Position numbers and translations under genes: made by a program. The notes beneath the pieces were generated by a model. The model did no database searches. It was not told where the DNA came from and saw nothing but the letters and a program-made list of their open reading frames with translations. A DNA stretch of 13,723 bases, taken from positions 1 to 13,723 of the forward strand of contig DATDCY010000234.1 in the NCBI GenBank assembly GCA_036524115.1. The letters run 5' to 3'. The stretch is from a bacterium. Its GTDB lineage: Bacteria > JAUVQV01 > DATDCY01. Below, piece after piece: positions 6,384 through 13,255 of this stretch (position 1 is its first letter; each line of letters starts with the position of its first letter).

Positions 6384-7103
6384 ATGACCGAGAAGTGGGG
6401 CCGGCGCAAGGGCGACCGCTTCCTGCCGCCGCCGGCCGGGAGCGGCGGCCCCTTCCTGCAGGACGACTTCACCCACGGCGACACCTGGCGGCTCTTTCGC
6501 ATCATGGCGGAGTTCGTCGAGGGTTTCGAGGCGCTCGCCGAGTGCAACCCGGCGGTGTCGATCTTCGGCTCCGCGCGCGTCACGCCCGAGGACGAGGACT
6601 ACCGCAAGGCGGAGGCCATCGCGCGGCAGCTCGCCCGCGAGGGGTTCGCGGTGATCACCGGCGGCGGGCCGGGCGTGATGGAGGCGGCGAACAAGGGCGC
6701 GGCCGAGGCCGGCGGGCGCTCGGTGGGCCTGAACATCGAGCTGCCGATGGAGCAGTCGCCGAACACCTTCTCGAACGTCCGGGTGAGCTTCCGCTACTTC
6801 TTCGTGCGCAAGATGATGTTCGTGAAGTACGCCTCCGGCTTCGTGATCCTCCCCGGGGGGTTCGGCACGCTGGACGAGCTCTTCGAGGCGATCACGCTCA
6901 TCCAGACCGAGAAGATCCGTCCGTTCCCCGTCGTGCTCGTCGGGCGCGATTACTGGAGCGGGCTCATGGCCTGGATCAGCGGCGTGATGATGCAGGACCA
7001 GAAGATCTCCGAGAAGGACCTGGCCATCCTCAAGGTGGTCGACACCGCGGACGAGGCGGTCACGGTCATCAACGAGTTCTACTCGGAGGGTGTCCCGCGC
7101 TAG
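6384..7103 (+). CDS. LOG family / TIGR00730 Rossmann-fold nucleotide hydrolase
   Basis: A 239-aa member of the LOG (formerly 'lysine decarboxylase-like') family, whose characterised members hydrolyse nucleoside 5'-monophosphates to free base and ribose 5-phosphate (cytokinin riboside monophosphate in plants, AMP/GMP-type substrates in bacteria such as PpnN). Diagnostic motifs are SIFGSAR near residue 60, GGGPGVMEA at 93-101, and the catalytic and nucleotide-binding PGGFGTLDE at 157-165. The N-terminal 40 residues form a family-typical extension (FLPPPAGSGGP, DTWRLFRIM) seen in the longer bacterial subgroup. GGAGG at 6369-6373 lies 10 nt before the ATG. A purine-salvage role next to purB is attractive but unproven. 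It is cytoplasmic. Confidence 0.92.
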   Translation: MTEKWGRRKGDRFLPPPAGSGGPFLQDDFTHGDTWRLFRIMAEFVEGFEALAECNPAVSIFGSARVTPEDEDYRKAEAIARQLAREGFAVITGGGPGVMEAANKGAAEAGGRSVGLNIELPMEQSPNTFSNVRVSFRYFFVRKMMFVKYASGFVILPGGFGTLDELFEAITLIQTEKIRPFPVVLVGRDYWSGLMAWISGVMMQDQKISEKDLAILKVVDTADEAVTVINEFYSEGVPR

Positions 7104-7109
7104 ACGCAC

Positions 7110-7129
7110 ATCCGCGCGTGCGCGCGGAT
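7110..7129 (+). terminator. GC-rich hairpin after the LOG gene
   Basis: ATCCGCGC and GCGCGGAT form a perfect 8-bp stem with a GTGC loop, starting 7 nt after the stop codon. There is no U tract, so it may be only a weak or factor-assisted terminator. Confidence 0.45.
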
Positions 7130-7191
7130 CAGACGAGCAGACGTGTCATCGCGCCTTTCTTCGCGTGGTCGGATCGTGGACCGCGGTGGGG

Positions 7192-7219
7192 TTGCGTCGG
7201 CCCCGCGATTTCGTATACT
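7192..7219 (+). promoter_or_regulatory. putative promoter of the serine hydrolase gene
   Basis: TTGCGT (7192-7197) and TATACT (7214-7219) are separated by 16 nt. The start would be near 7226, leaving a leader of only about 9 nt before ATG 7235. Confidence 0.55.
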
Positions 7220-7234
7220 TTGCCCCCGAGAGCT

Positions 7235-8281
7235 ATGCATCTGCTTTCAGTATCGTCCGGTGCCGATGCGCCGGCGCGGCGGAGGACGCTGCGTCCGGCG
7301 GCGTTGGCGTCACTGGTCGCCGCGGGCCTCGCGCTCGCCGGCTTGGCGTTCCCGGCGTCGACCAGCACCGCCGGCAAGCCGCTGACGGTCGCCGCGCTTC
7401 CCCCCGCCCCGCCCCGTTGGGACGAGCTCGAGGGGTTCCTCGCCGGAGTGCGGGGGGGCTTCCGGGGTGCGATCTCCTACTACGTCGAGGACCTGCAGAC
7501 CGGCCGTGCGATCGCCTGGAACGAGCACCAGCCCCTGCCCGCGGGGAGCATCATCAAGCTGCCGATCGCCGTCACGGTGTTCGAGCAGGGCCTTGCCGGA
7601 AAGGTCCGTCTCGATGACGAGGTGGTGCTCAAGGCGACGGACAAGGCCGCGGGCAGCGGGGTGCTCAAGCGCGCCCGCGCCGGCACGCGGCTGACCGTCG
7701 GCGGCCTGGTCGAGCTGATGATCCAGCGCAGCGACAACACCGCGACCAACATGCTCACCGACCTGCTCGGGCTCGACGAGATCAACGCCTCCTGCCGCCG
7801 GCAGGGCCTGTCGTCGACCTGCATGCCGCGCTACATCATGGACCTCGAGGCGCGCGACAACCGGATCGAGAACCTCACGACCGCGGCCGACATGGCGCGG
7901 CTGCTCAAGGGGCTCTACGGCGGCCGGGTGCTCGACGAGGTCTCCAGCGCGCGGCTCATCGAGATCCTCAAGGGGCAGCAGGTGCGCGACCGGCTGCCGC
8001 GCTACCTGCCCAAGGGCGTGGTCATCGCCCACAAGACGGGGCTGATGAAGGACGCCTGCCACGACGTCGGCATCATCTACGGGCGCAACCACGCCTACGT
8101 GGTCGCGGTGCTCACCTCGGAGTTCTCCTCCTTCGGGCAGGCCAAGCAGGCCATCGGCCAGATCGGCCGCGCCGTGTACCAGTACGACGGCGGCGAGAAG
8201 CTGACGAAGCCGCCGGCGCCGCGCGGCCGCAGGAAGCCGCCGGTGAAGGCGCGCTTCGGCCGCTCCCAGCACGGCGGCTGA
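7235..8281 (+). CDS. exported class-A-beta-lactamase-fold serine hydrolase
   Basis: A 348-aa penicillin-recognising serine hydrolase (Beta-lactamase2 type). Active-site motifs occur in the right order: SxxK at S105-K108 (AGSIIKLPI), SDN at 166-168 (QRSDNTATN) and KTG at 267-269 (AHKTGLMKDACHDVG). Residues 15-45 contain an Arg-rich stretch, then a hydrophobic segment (ALASLVAAGLALAGLAF), indicating a signal peptide or membrane anchor, so it acts outside the cytoplasm. I see no clear ExxLN omega-loop motif, so deacylating beta-lactamase activity is uncertain. A D,D-peptidase-like or other cell-wall hydrolase role is equally possible. The C-terminal 30 residues are Pro/Arg/Lys-rich. There is no good ribosome site at ATG 7235 and the predicted leader is very short. 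Preferring this ATG over upstream in-frame readings is an inference from the promoter and signal peptide. Confidence 0.85.
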   Translation: MHLLSVSSGADAPARRRTLRPAALASLVAAGLALAGLAFPASTSTAGKPLTVAALPPAPPRWDELEGFLAGVRGGFRGAISYYVEDLQTGRAIAWNEHQPLPAGSIIKLPIAVTVFEQGLAGKVRLDDEVVLKATDKAAGSGVLKRARAGTRLTVGGLVELMIQRSDNTATNMLTDLLGLDEINASCRRQGLSSTCMPRYIMDLEARDNRIENLTTAADMARLLKGLYGGRVLDEVSSARLIEILKGQQVRDRLPRYLPKGVVIAHKTGLMKDACHDVGIIYGRNHAYVVAVLTSEFSSFGQAKQAIGQIGRAVYQYDGGEKLTKPPAPRGRRKPPVKARFGRSQHGG

Positions 8282-8295
8282 GGGCGCCCCGCCGC

Positions 8296-8319
8296 GCCCC
8301 GCGCGCCGCCGCGCGGGGC
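8296..8319. terminator. bidirectional GC hairpin between convergent genes
   Basis: GCCCCGCGCG and CGCGCGGGGC form a perfect 10-bp stem with a CCGC loop in the 45-nt gap between the convergent serine hydrolase and aminotransferase genes. The position suggests a shared terminator. No U tract is present on either strand. Confidence 0.6.
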
Positions 8320-8326
8320 CCCGCTG

Positions 8327-9520
8327 CTAGCAGAGCCTGGCGAGCGCGGCCCCGACCCGCTCGATCCCCGCGGCGATCCGCTCGCGCGAGAGCGCGAACG
8401 AGAAGCGCAGGTGCGCGTCCGAGCCGAACGCGGCGCCCGGGACGATGGCGACCTTCGCCTCCGAGAGCAGGTAGTCCGAAAGGGCCACGGAGCCGTCGAT
8501 CGCCCGCCCGTCCGCGCGCCGGCCGAAGTACCCCGAGAAGTTGGCGAAGGCGTAGAAGGCGCCCTGCGGCTCGGGGAGCGTGACGCCGGGGATGGCGCGC
8601 AGCAGCCGCGCGATGAGCTCCTTGCGCGCGGAGAACTCGGCCACCCACTCGCGGAGCGTCTCCTTCGGGCCGCGCAGCGCCGCGACCGCACCCTTCTGCG
8701 CAAACGACGTCGCGTTGCTCGTGCTGTGGTCCTGCACGGTCGTCATCGCCGCGATCACGTCCTTCTCGCCGGCCGCGTACCCGAGGCGCCAGCCCGTCAT
8801 CGAGTAGGACTTGGAGAAGCCGTTGACCACGAGGGTGCGCTTCTTGATCTCCGGCCCGAGCGCGGCGATCGAGACGTGGCGGAAGCCGTCGTAGGTCAGC
8901 GGCTCGTAGATCTCGTCCGAGACCACGAAGAGGTCGCGCTCGAGCGCGAGCGCCGCGAGCGCCTCCAGCTCGGCGCGCGCCAGGCCGCACCCGGTCGGGT
9001 TGGACGGCGAGTTGACGATGAGCGCCTTCGTGCGCGGCGTGATCAGCGCCCGCACCGCTTCGGCGCGCAGGCGGAAGCCGTCCTGCTCGCTCGAGGGCAC
9101 GAAGACCGGCGTGCCGCCGGCGAGGCGCACCATCTCGGGGTACGAGACCCAGAACGGCGAGGGGACGAGCACCTCGTCGCCCGGGTCGAGCGAGGCCTGG
9201 AAGAAGTTGAACAGCGAGTGCTTCGCGCCGCAGGAGACGAGCACCTGGGCCGGGGCGTACTCGAGGCCGTTGTCCTCGCGCAGCTTGCGGCAGATCTCCT
9301 CGCGCAGCTCCGGGATGCCGGCGGTCGGCGTGTACTTCGTGAAGCCCGCCTCCAGCGCCTGGATCGCCGCCTGCTTGATCGGCTGCGGGGTGTCGAAGTC
9401 CGGCTCGCCGGCGCCGAAGCCGACGATGTCCACGCCCTGGGCCTTGAGCGCGTTGGCCTTGGCGGTCAGCGCGAGGGTGGCCGAGGGGACGATGGCCGAG
9501 AGGCGGCTCGTGAGCTTCAT
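8327..9520 (-). CDS. class I/II pyridoxal-phosphate aminotransferase (aspartate aminotransferase type)
   Basis: Transfers the amino group between aspartate and 2-oxoglutarate, by family (fold type I, Ib subgroup like Thermus and Bacillus AspAT). The 397-aa product has the standard signposts: GAGEPDFDTP near residue 36-44, YTPTAGIPELR, SPSNPTG at 171-177 (PLP-contacting N174), SDEIYEPLTYDG near 201, and the Schiff-base lysine K237 in NGFSKSYSMTGWRLGYAAG. The C-terminal HLRFSFA carries the substrate-carboxylate Arg. AAGGAG (9529-9534) lies 8 nt before the ATG, and the start overlaps the coaD stop by 4 nt, so it is the last gene of the minus-strand operon. Some relatives also act on prephenate or other amino acids, so exact specificity is not fixed. 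Confidence 0.93.
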   Translation of the reverse strand: MKLTSRLSAIVPSATLALTAKANALKAQGVDIVGFGAGEPDFDTPQPIKQAAIQALEAGFTKYTPTAGIPELREEICRKLREDNGLEYAPAQVLVSCGAKHSLFNFFQASLDPGDEVLVPSPFWVSYPEMVRLAGGTPVFVPSSEQDGFRLRAEAVRALITPRTKALIVNSPSNPTGCGLARAELEALAALALERDLFVVSDEIYEPLTYDGFRHVSIAALGPEIKKRTLVVNGFSKSYSMTGWRLGYAAGEKDVIAAMTTVQDHSTSNATSFAQKGAVAALRGPKETLREWVAEFSARKELIARLLRAIPGVTLPEPQGAFYAFANFSGYFGRRADGRAIDGSVALSDYLLSEAKVAIVPGAAFGSDAHLRFSFALSRERIAAGIERVGAALARLC

Positions 9521-10050
9521 GGCGCGGCTCCTTTCCTGGTCTGTTTCGCGGGCGCGTGGGCCGGGGCCGACGGCCCGTAGCGCTGCCGCAGCCGGCGCTC
9601 GACGCCCGGGGGGACGAGGTCGGCGACGGGCCCGCCGTAGCTGGCGATCTCCTTGACGAGGCTCGAGCTGAGGTAGATGTAGCGCAGGCTCGGGGCGAGG
9701 AAGATCGTCTCGACCTCCGGGCGCATCTTGCGGTTGGTGAGCGCGATCTGCAGCTCGTACTCGAAGTCCGACACCGCGCGCAGACCGCGCAGGATCGTGC
9801 GGCAGTCGTGCCGGGTCGCGAAGTCGATCAGCAGTTCGTCGAAGAGCAGGATCTCGACGCGCTCGACCTCCGCGAGCGCCTCGCGCGCCATCGCCAGGCG
9901 CTCGCGCGCGCTGAAGATCGGGCTCTTGCCCGGGTTGCGCGCGATGGCGACCACGAGGCGGTCGAAGCGGACGGCGCCGCGGCGGACGAGGTCGATGTGG
10001 CCGTTGGTGATCGGGTCGAAGGTCCCGGGGTAGATCGCCGCGTGCGTCAT
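9517..10050 (-). CDS. coaD: phosphopantetheine adenylyltransferase
   Basis: Catalyses the penultimate coenzyme A step: 4'-phosphopantetheine plus ATP to dephospho-CoA and pyrophosphate. The 177-aa product begins MTHAAIYPGTFDPITNGH, holding the nucleotidyltransferase TxGH motif, and has LRGLRAVSDFEYE in the middle (the RGxRxxxDFEYE signature) and YLSSSLVKEIASYGG near the end in place of the usual ISSxxVRE. The last 20 residues are a basic tail. I chose ATG 10050 rather than the longer upstream reading because GAGGAGGA (10057-10064) lies 6 nt before it and it overlaps the rsmD stop as ATGA. The length then matches the family (about 160-170 aa). Confidence 0.96.
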   Translation of the reverse strand: MTHAAIYPGTFDPITNGHIDLVRRGAVRFDRLVVAIARNPGKSPIFSARERLAMAREALAEVERVEILLFDELLIDFATRHDCRTILRGLRAVSDFEYELQIALTNRKMRPEVETIFLAPSLRYIYLSSSLVKEIASYGGPVADLVPPGVERRLRQRYGPSAPAHAPAKQTRKGAAP

Positions 10051-10613
10051 GCGCCGTCCTCCTCGCGTTCGAGGGTCGTGAGCACCGTGTCGCCGAAGCG
10101 CCGCTCGTCCGCCAGCCGCCACCCCGGGGCGGCCGGGAGCGCCGCGCCGCGCCGGTGCTGGACGTAGAGGCGGCACCGGGGCGGGATGATAGCACGCAGC
10201 CCGGGGGCGCGCACGCAGGCCGCGGCCGTCTCCGTGTCGTAGGGCGGGTCGAGGAAGGCGAGATCGAAGCGCTCGCCGCGGCGCGCCAGCTCGTCGGGAG
10301 CGAGCGCCGCATCACGGCGCAGCAGCGTGGCGCGCTCGAGCGCCCCGAGCGTCTCGAGGTTGCGGCGGATCACGGCGAGCGACGCGGGGTGGATCTCGAC
10401 GAAGGTCGCGTGCGCCGCGCCGCGGCTGAGCGCCTCGATGCCGACGGCGCCGCTGCCGGCGGCCAGGTCCAGGAAGCGGGCGCCGGTTATCGCCGGCCCG
10501 ACGATGTTGAAGAGCGCCTCGCGCAGCATCGCCGGGCTCGGCCGCACCGCGCGGCCGGGGACGGTGCGGAGGGCGCGCCCGCGCCACTGCCCGGCCGTGA
10601 TGCGCAGGCTCAT
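10047..10613 (-). CDS. rsmD: 16S rRNA (guanine-966-N2)-methyltransferase
   Basis: SAM-dependent enzyme that methylates N2 of G966 in 16S rRNA during 30S assembly. The 188-aa product starts MSLRITAGQWRGR, typical of RsmD (RIIAGxxRGR). It has RPSPAMLREALFNIVG, the SAM-binding loop LDLAAGSGAVGIEALSRGA, and the catalytic LAFLDPPYDT (DPPY motif). ATG 10613 is preferred over an upstream reading because the conserved N-terminus begins there; the nearest ribosome-site candidate, GGAG, is about 11 nt upstream. rsmD followed by coaD is a widespread bacterial pairing, and the two overlap by 4 nt here. Confidence 0.94.
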   Translation of the reverse strand: MSLRITAGQWRGRALRTVPGRAVRPSPAMLREALFNIVGPAITGARFLDLAAGSGAVGIEALSRGAAHATFVEIHPASLAVIRRNLETLGALERATLLRRDAALAPDELARRGERFDLAFLDPPYDTETAAACVRAPGLRAIIPPRCRLYVQHRRGAALPAAPGWRLADERRFGDTVLTTLEREEDGA

Positions 10614-10656
10614 GCCGGACCGCGCTCCGGCGTGCCGGGCGCACCGGAGCGGCCGC

Positions 10657-11580
10657 TCACCGCCCGCCGGCCAGCCGGTCCAGCAGCGCGCGCAGCGGCG
10701 CGCTCCAGCGCCAGATCCGCGAGCTCGTGACATTCTCGAGGTGCGCCGCCGCGGGCTCGAGCCGGCAGACCTCGCGCCGCAGTGCGCCGGCCGTCTCCTC
10801 GAGCTCCCGGACGCGCTGGCGCTCCTCGTCGGTGCGCGCGGGAAACGAGGCCGAGAGCACCTCGGCCGCGGTGCGCAGCGCCTCGCGCGCCAGCGGCGAG
10901 CCGTGCCAGAGGGAGAGCAACGCGCGCACCTCGTCGGGCTGCTCGGCGCCGACGAAGAGCACGCCGAGGCCGCTGGAGTGGTGGAACTCGATCGACGGCC
11001 AGCGCCCGCGCAGCTCGGCCCAGAGCTGGTGGACGCCGAAGTTGCGCTCGTGCACGGCGATGTCGTGGAAGAGGCAGATGCCGTGCGGCGAGAGCGCGGA
11101 GTGCCAGCGGTTGAAGTCGTTGGCCACCGCCTCGAGCGTGTGATAGCCGTCGATGTGCAGCAGGTCCACGCTGCCGTCGGCCACGTCCGTGCGAGCCGTG
11201 TCGAAGTCGGCGCGGACCAGGCGCGCGAACGGCCACTCGCGGGCGGCCAGTGCGCACAGGCCCTCGTAGACCGCCTCGCTGTCGCGCTTGCCCAGGTGGG
11301 GGTCGCCGAGCCAGGTGTCGACGCCGATGACCTCGGCGGCGACGTCGTGGCGCACGCAGGCGTCGCAGAAGGCGATGAAGCTGCCGCCGACGTGCACGCC
11401 CAGCTCCACGATGCGCGCGGGGCGCGCGAGGGCCACGAGCGCGTTGGCGAACCCGAGGTGGCCGTTCCACGCGCTGGCGACGACGCGCCGCGGCGGCTGG
11501 TCCATCCAGAAGAGGACCCGGCGCAGCAGCGCCCGGTCGACTGCGGCGGCCGACGGGGCCGGCGGCGCCAGCGCGCTCAT
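10657..11580 (-). CDS. class I SAM methyltransferase with C-terminal coiled coil
   Basis: A 307-aa protein of the Methyltransf_24/CmcI-like group, whose members include O-methyltransferases acting on sugars or natural products. The SAM loop is IVELGVHVGGSF at about residues 57-68. An acidic residue follows in VIGVDTW (84-90). VDLLHIDGYHTLEAVANDF (138-156) and LFHDIAVHE (170-178) contain the conserved Asp and His-Asp expected to bind metal or substrate. Residues 250-280 are heptad-like and charged (coiled coil likely). They are followed by SSRIWRWSAPLRALLDRL, a tail often seen on cell-surface glycan methyltransferases and glycosyltransferases. ATG 11580 overlaps the tldD stop by 4 nt. Its presence in a tldD-rsmD operon is unexpected. 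The substrate is unknown. Confidence 0.8.
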   Translation of the reverse strand: MSALAPPAPSAAAVDRALLRRVLFWMDQPPRRVVASAWNGHLGFANALVALARPARIVELGVHVGGSFIAFCDACVRHDVAAEVIGVDTWLGDPHLGKRDSEAVYEGLCALAAREWPFARLVRADFDTARTDVADGSVDLLHIDGYHTLEAVANDFNRWHSALSPHGICLFHDIAVHERNFGVHQLWAELRGRWPSIEFHHSSGLGVLFVGAEQPDEVRALLSLWHGSPLAREALRTAAEVLSASFPARTDEERQRVRELEETAGALRREVCRLEPAAAHLENVTSSRIWRWSAPLRALLDRLAGGR

Positions 11581-12593
11581 GCGCCCGCGCCGGCCCTGCC
11601 GCCGACCGTCAGCTCGGGGATGCGCAGCGTCGGCTGGGCGTCGGAGACCGGCACCCCCTGGCCGTCCTTGCCGCAGGTCCCGAGGGCGAAGCCGAGGTCC
11701 GTGCCGACGCGGTCGATCGCCAGCAGCACCGCCGGGCCGTTGCCGACGAGCGTCGCGCCGCGGACCGGGTGCGCGATCTCGCCGCCTTCGATCCGGTAGC
11801 CCTCGGTCACCTCGAAGACGAAGTCCCCGTTGACCGTGTTGACCTGCCCGCCGCCCATCTTCTTGACCAGCAGGCCGCTCCCGACGTCGGCGAGGATCCG
11901 CGCCGGGTCGTCCGCGCCGGGGAGGATCATCGTGTTCGACATGCGCGGGATCGGGCGCTGATGGTACGACTGCCGCCGGCCGTGGCCGTTGCTTGCGCGC
12001 CGGTCCTTCGCCGCGGTCAGCCGGTCGTAGAGGAAGGCGCGCAGCACGCCGCGGTCCACCAGCAGCGTGCGCGCGGCGGGGACGCCCTCGTCGTCCACCG
12101 CGTAGCTGCCGCGGGCGCCCGGGTACGTCGGATCGTCCACCACGGAGACCAGCGGGCTGGCGATGCGCTCGCCAAGCTTGCCGGTGTACACGGAGAAGCC
12201 CTCCTGCGCGAGGTCGGCCTCGAGTCCGTGACCGACCGCCTCGTGGATCATCGTGCCGCCGGCCTCGGCGGCGAGGACCACCGGCATGCGGCCGCCCGGC
12301 GCCGGCCGCGCCCCGAGCATCTGCAGCGCCCGACGAGCGGCGGCCAGCGCGATGCGCTCGAGCGTGTCGGCGGGGAAGGCGCCCAGCGCGGCGGCGCCGC
12401 CCGCCGTCTCGTAGCCGGTCTGGATCGTCGTGCCGTCGGCGGCGACCACCTGCGCCATCCAGATCGCGGCCACGCGCCGGTCGTGCGCCTCCTCGCCGAG
12501 CGAGTTGGCGATGCGCACCTGCTGGCGGCGCTCGCGGCCCACGAGGATCACCTGGCGGATCGCCGGGTCGAGCGCGCGCACGAGACGGTCCAC
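11577..12593 (-). CDS. tldD: TldD/PmbA family metalloprotease, C-terminal fragment (frameshifted)
   Basis: Carries most of a TldD-type metalloprotease, a family known for proteolytic maturation of modified peptides and for processing with its partner PmbA/TldE. The zinc motif HExxxH is at fragment residues 117-122 (HEAVGHGLEAD). Other family marks are SLVSVVDDPT, GSYAVDDEGVPA, PRMSNTMI and VRGATLVGNGP. The true gene begins at 12922: upstream of this GTG the frame stays open and encodes PVPAQIAAEVRRVDRL, expected TldD sequence, but has no start codon, because one base appears to be missing near 12625-12690. Joined, the gene is about 449 aa, the normal family size. A second partner (PmbA/TldE) is not in the window. 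Confidence 0.85.
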   Translation of the reverse strand: MDRLVRALDPAIRQVILVGRERRQQVRIANSLGEEAHDRRVAAIWMAQVVAADGTTIQTGYETAGGAAALGAFPADTLERIALAAARRALQMLGARPAPGGRMPVVLAAEAGGTMIHEAVGHGLEADLAQEGFSVYTGKLGERIASPLVSVVDDPTYPGARGSYAVDDEGVPAARTLLVDRGVLRAFLYDRLTAAKDRRASNGHGRRQSYHQRPIPRMSNTMILPGADDPARILADVGSGLLVKKMGGGQVNTVNGDFVFEVTEGYRIEGGEIAHPVRGATLVGNGPAVLLAIDRVGTDLGFALGTCGKDGQGVPVSDAQPTLRIPELTVGGRAGAGA

Positions 12594-12922
12594 GCGCCGG
12601 ACCTCGGCCGCGATCTGCGCGGGAACGGGAGCCGCGGCGGCGCGGCGCGCCGGCCCCGCGCCTTCCCGCGGGCCGCGAGCACCGGCGCCAGCTCCGCGGC
12701 CAGCGCCCGCGCGGCGGCGGGCCCGCGCCGCTGCGAGCAGGCGTAGTACGTCTGCTCCCCGGTCAGCACGCGCAGGCCCTGGCCGGCCTCGTCGGCGGCA
12801 AGGACCTTCTCGACCCGGCCGTCCTCCAGGTGCACGAGCAGCGACGAGGCGCGCTCGTCGAACAGCTCGGCGAAGTCGGCCCCGCGCCGCACGAGGCCGG
12901 CGAGCACGCGGCCGGTCGTCAC
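12548..12922 (-). CDS. tldD: TldD/PmbA family protein, N-terminal fragment (frameshifted)
   Basis: The start of the same tldD gene. GTG 12922 has GGGGAGG (12927-12933) 4 nt upstream and overlaps the stop of the DUF4911 gene. Residues 1-85 read as normal TldD N-terminal sequence (GADFAELFDERASS, LEDGRVEKVLAAD, GLRVLTGEQTYYAC). From about residue 88 the translation turns into low-complexity Arg/Pro/Ser, the sign that the reading has left the true frame. The real continuation is one frame over and leads into the fragment ending at 11577. The missing base may be in the C run at 12654-12657 on the given strand. Confidence 0.75.
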   Translation of the reverse strand: MTTGRVLAGLVRRGADFAELFDERASSLLVHLEDGRVEKVLAADEAGQGLRVLTGEQTYYACSQRRGPAAARALAAELAPVLAARGKARGRRAAPPRLPFPRRSRPRSGAWTVSCARSTRRSAR

Positions 12923-13167
12923 GGCGCCTCCCCGACGGGGGCGGTCGCGAGCCCCTCGCGCGCCAGGGCGGCGCGCAGCCGCTCGAACTCGGCCTCGGCG
13001 CCCGGCGAGACGAAGACCTCGACGACGCCGGCCGCCGCGTCCAGGGTGCGCAGCATGGCGAGGTCGTCGTAGCCTTCGATGAGGGCGTGCAGGTCGACGA
13101 TCCGGCCCGGCTCGAGGCGGAGCACGACGCGCGTGGCGTCGGCGGGCACGGCCGCGGCGGTGCTCAT
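12919..13167 (-). CDS. DUF4911 domain protein
   Basis: An 82-aa protein matching my recollection of DUF4911, a small family common in Geobacter-like bacteria. The core is VVLRLEPGRIVDLHALIEGYDDLAMLRT, here seen as VVLRLEPGRIV and LIEGYDDLAMLRTLD, followed by GVVEVFVSPGAEAEFERLRAAL. The family has no established function. The predicted alpha/beta fold of a single small domain suggests a ligand- or partner-binding module, but that is a guess. ATG 13167 was chosen because GGGAGG (13176-13181) lies 8 nt upstream; the longer reading runs back across both promoters. It is the first gene of the minus-strand operon and overlaps tldD by 4 nt. Confidence 0.8.
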   Translation of the reverse strand: MSTAAAVPADATRVVLRLEPGRIVDLHALIEGYDDLAMLRTLDAAAGVVEVFVSPGAEAEFERLRAALAREGLATAPVGEAP

Positions 13168-13198
13168 GGCGATTGCCTCCCGATGGGTGCTGCCGTCA

Positions 13199-13227
13199 AT
13201 CGTAGGGTGGCGGCGGGTTGAAGTCAA
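13199..13227 (-). promoter_or_regulatory. putative promoter of the DUF4911-tldD-rsmD-coaD operon
   Basis: Read on the minus strand, TTGACT (13227-13222) and TACGAT (13204-13199) are separated by 17 nt. The start would be near 13192, about 25 nt before ATG 13167, leaving room for the ribosome site. Confidence 0.6.
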
Positions 13228-13247
13228 CGCGACGGCGAAGGTAGACT
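13218..13247 (+). promoter_or_regulatory. putative crcB promoter
   Basis: TTGAAG (13218-13223) and TAGACT (13242-13247) are separated by 18 nt. The start would fall near 13254, essentially at ATG 13256, implying a leaderless message. Its -35 overlaps that of the divergent operon in GTTGAAGTCAAC. Confidence 0.5.
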
Positions 13248-13255
13248 CCCCGCGC

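Noticed and set aside
3765-7109. A minus-strand open frame of over 1100 codons across purB, the PilZ gene, the cysteine-rich gene and the LOG gene
   Set aside because: It is antisense to four well-supported genes, has low-complexity Arg/Leu/Val/Glu/His composition and no recognisable domain. Long antisense frames are expected at this GC content.
13168-13255. Fluoride riboswitch before crcB
   Set aside because: The 88-nt gap does not contain the conserved riboswitch pseudoknot elements and is filled by two divergent promoters.
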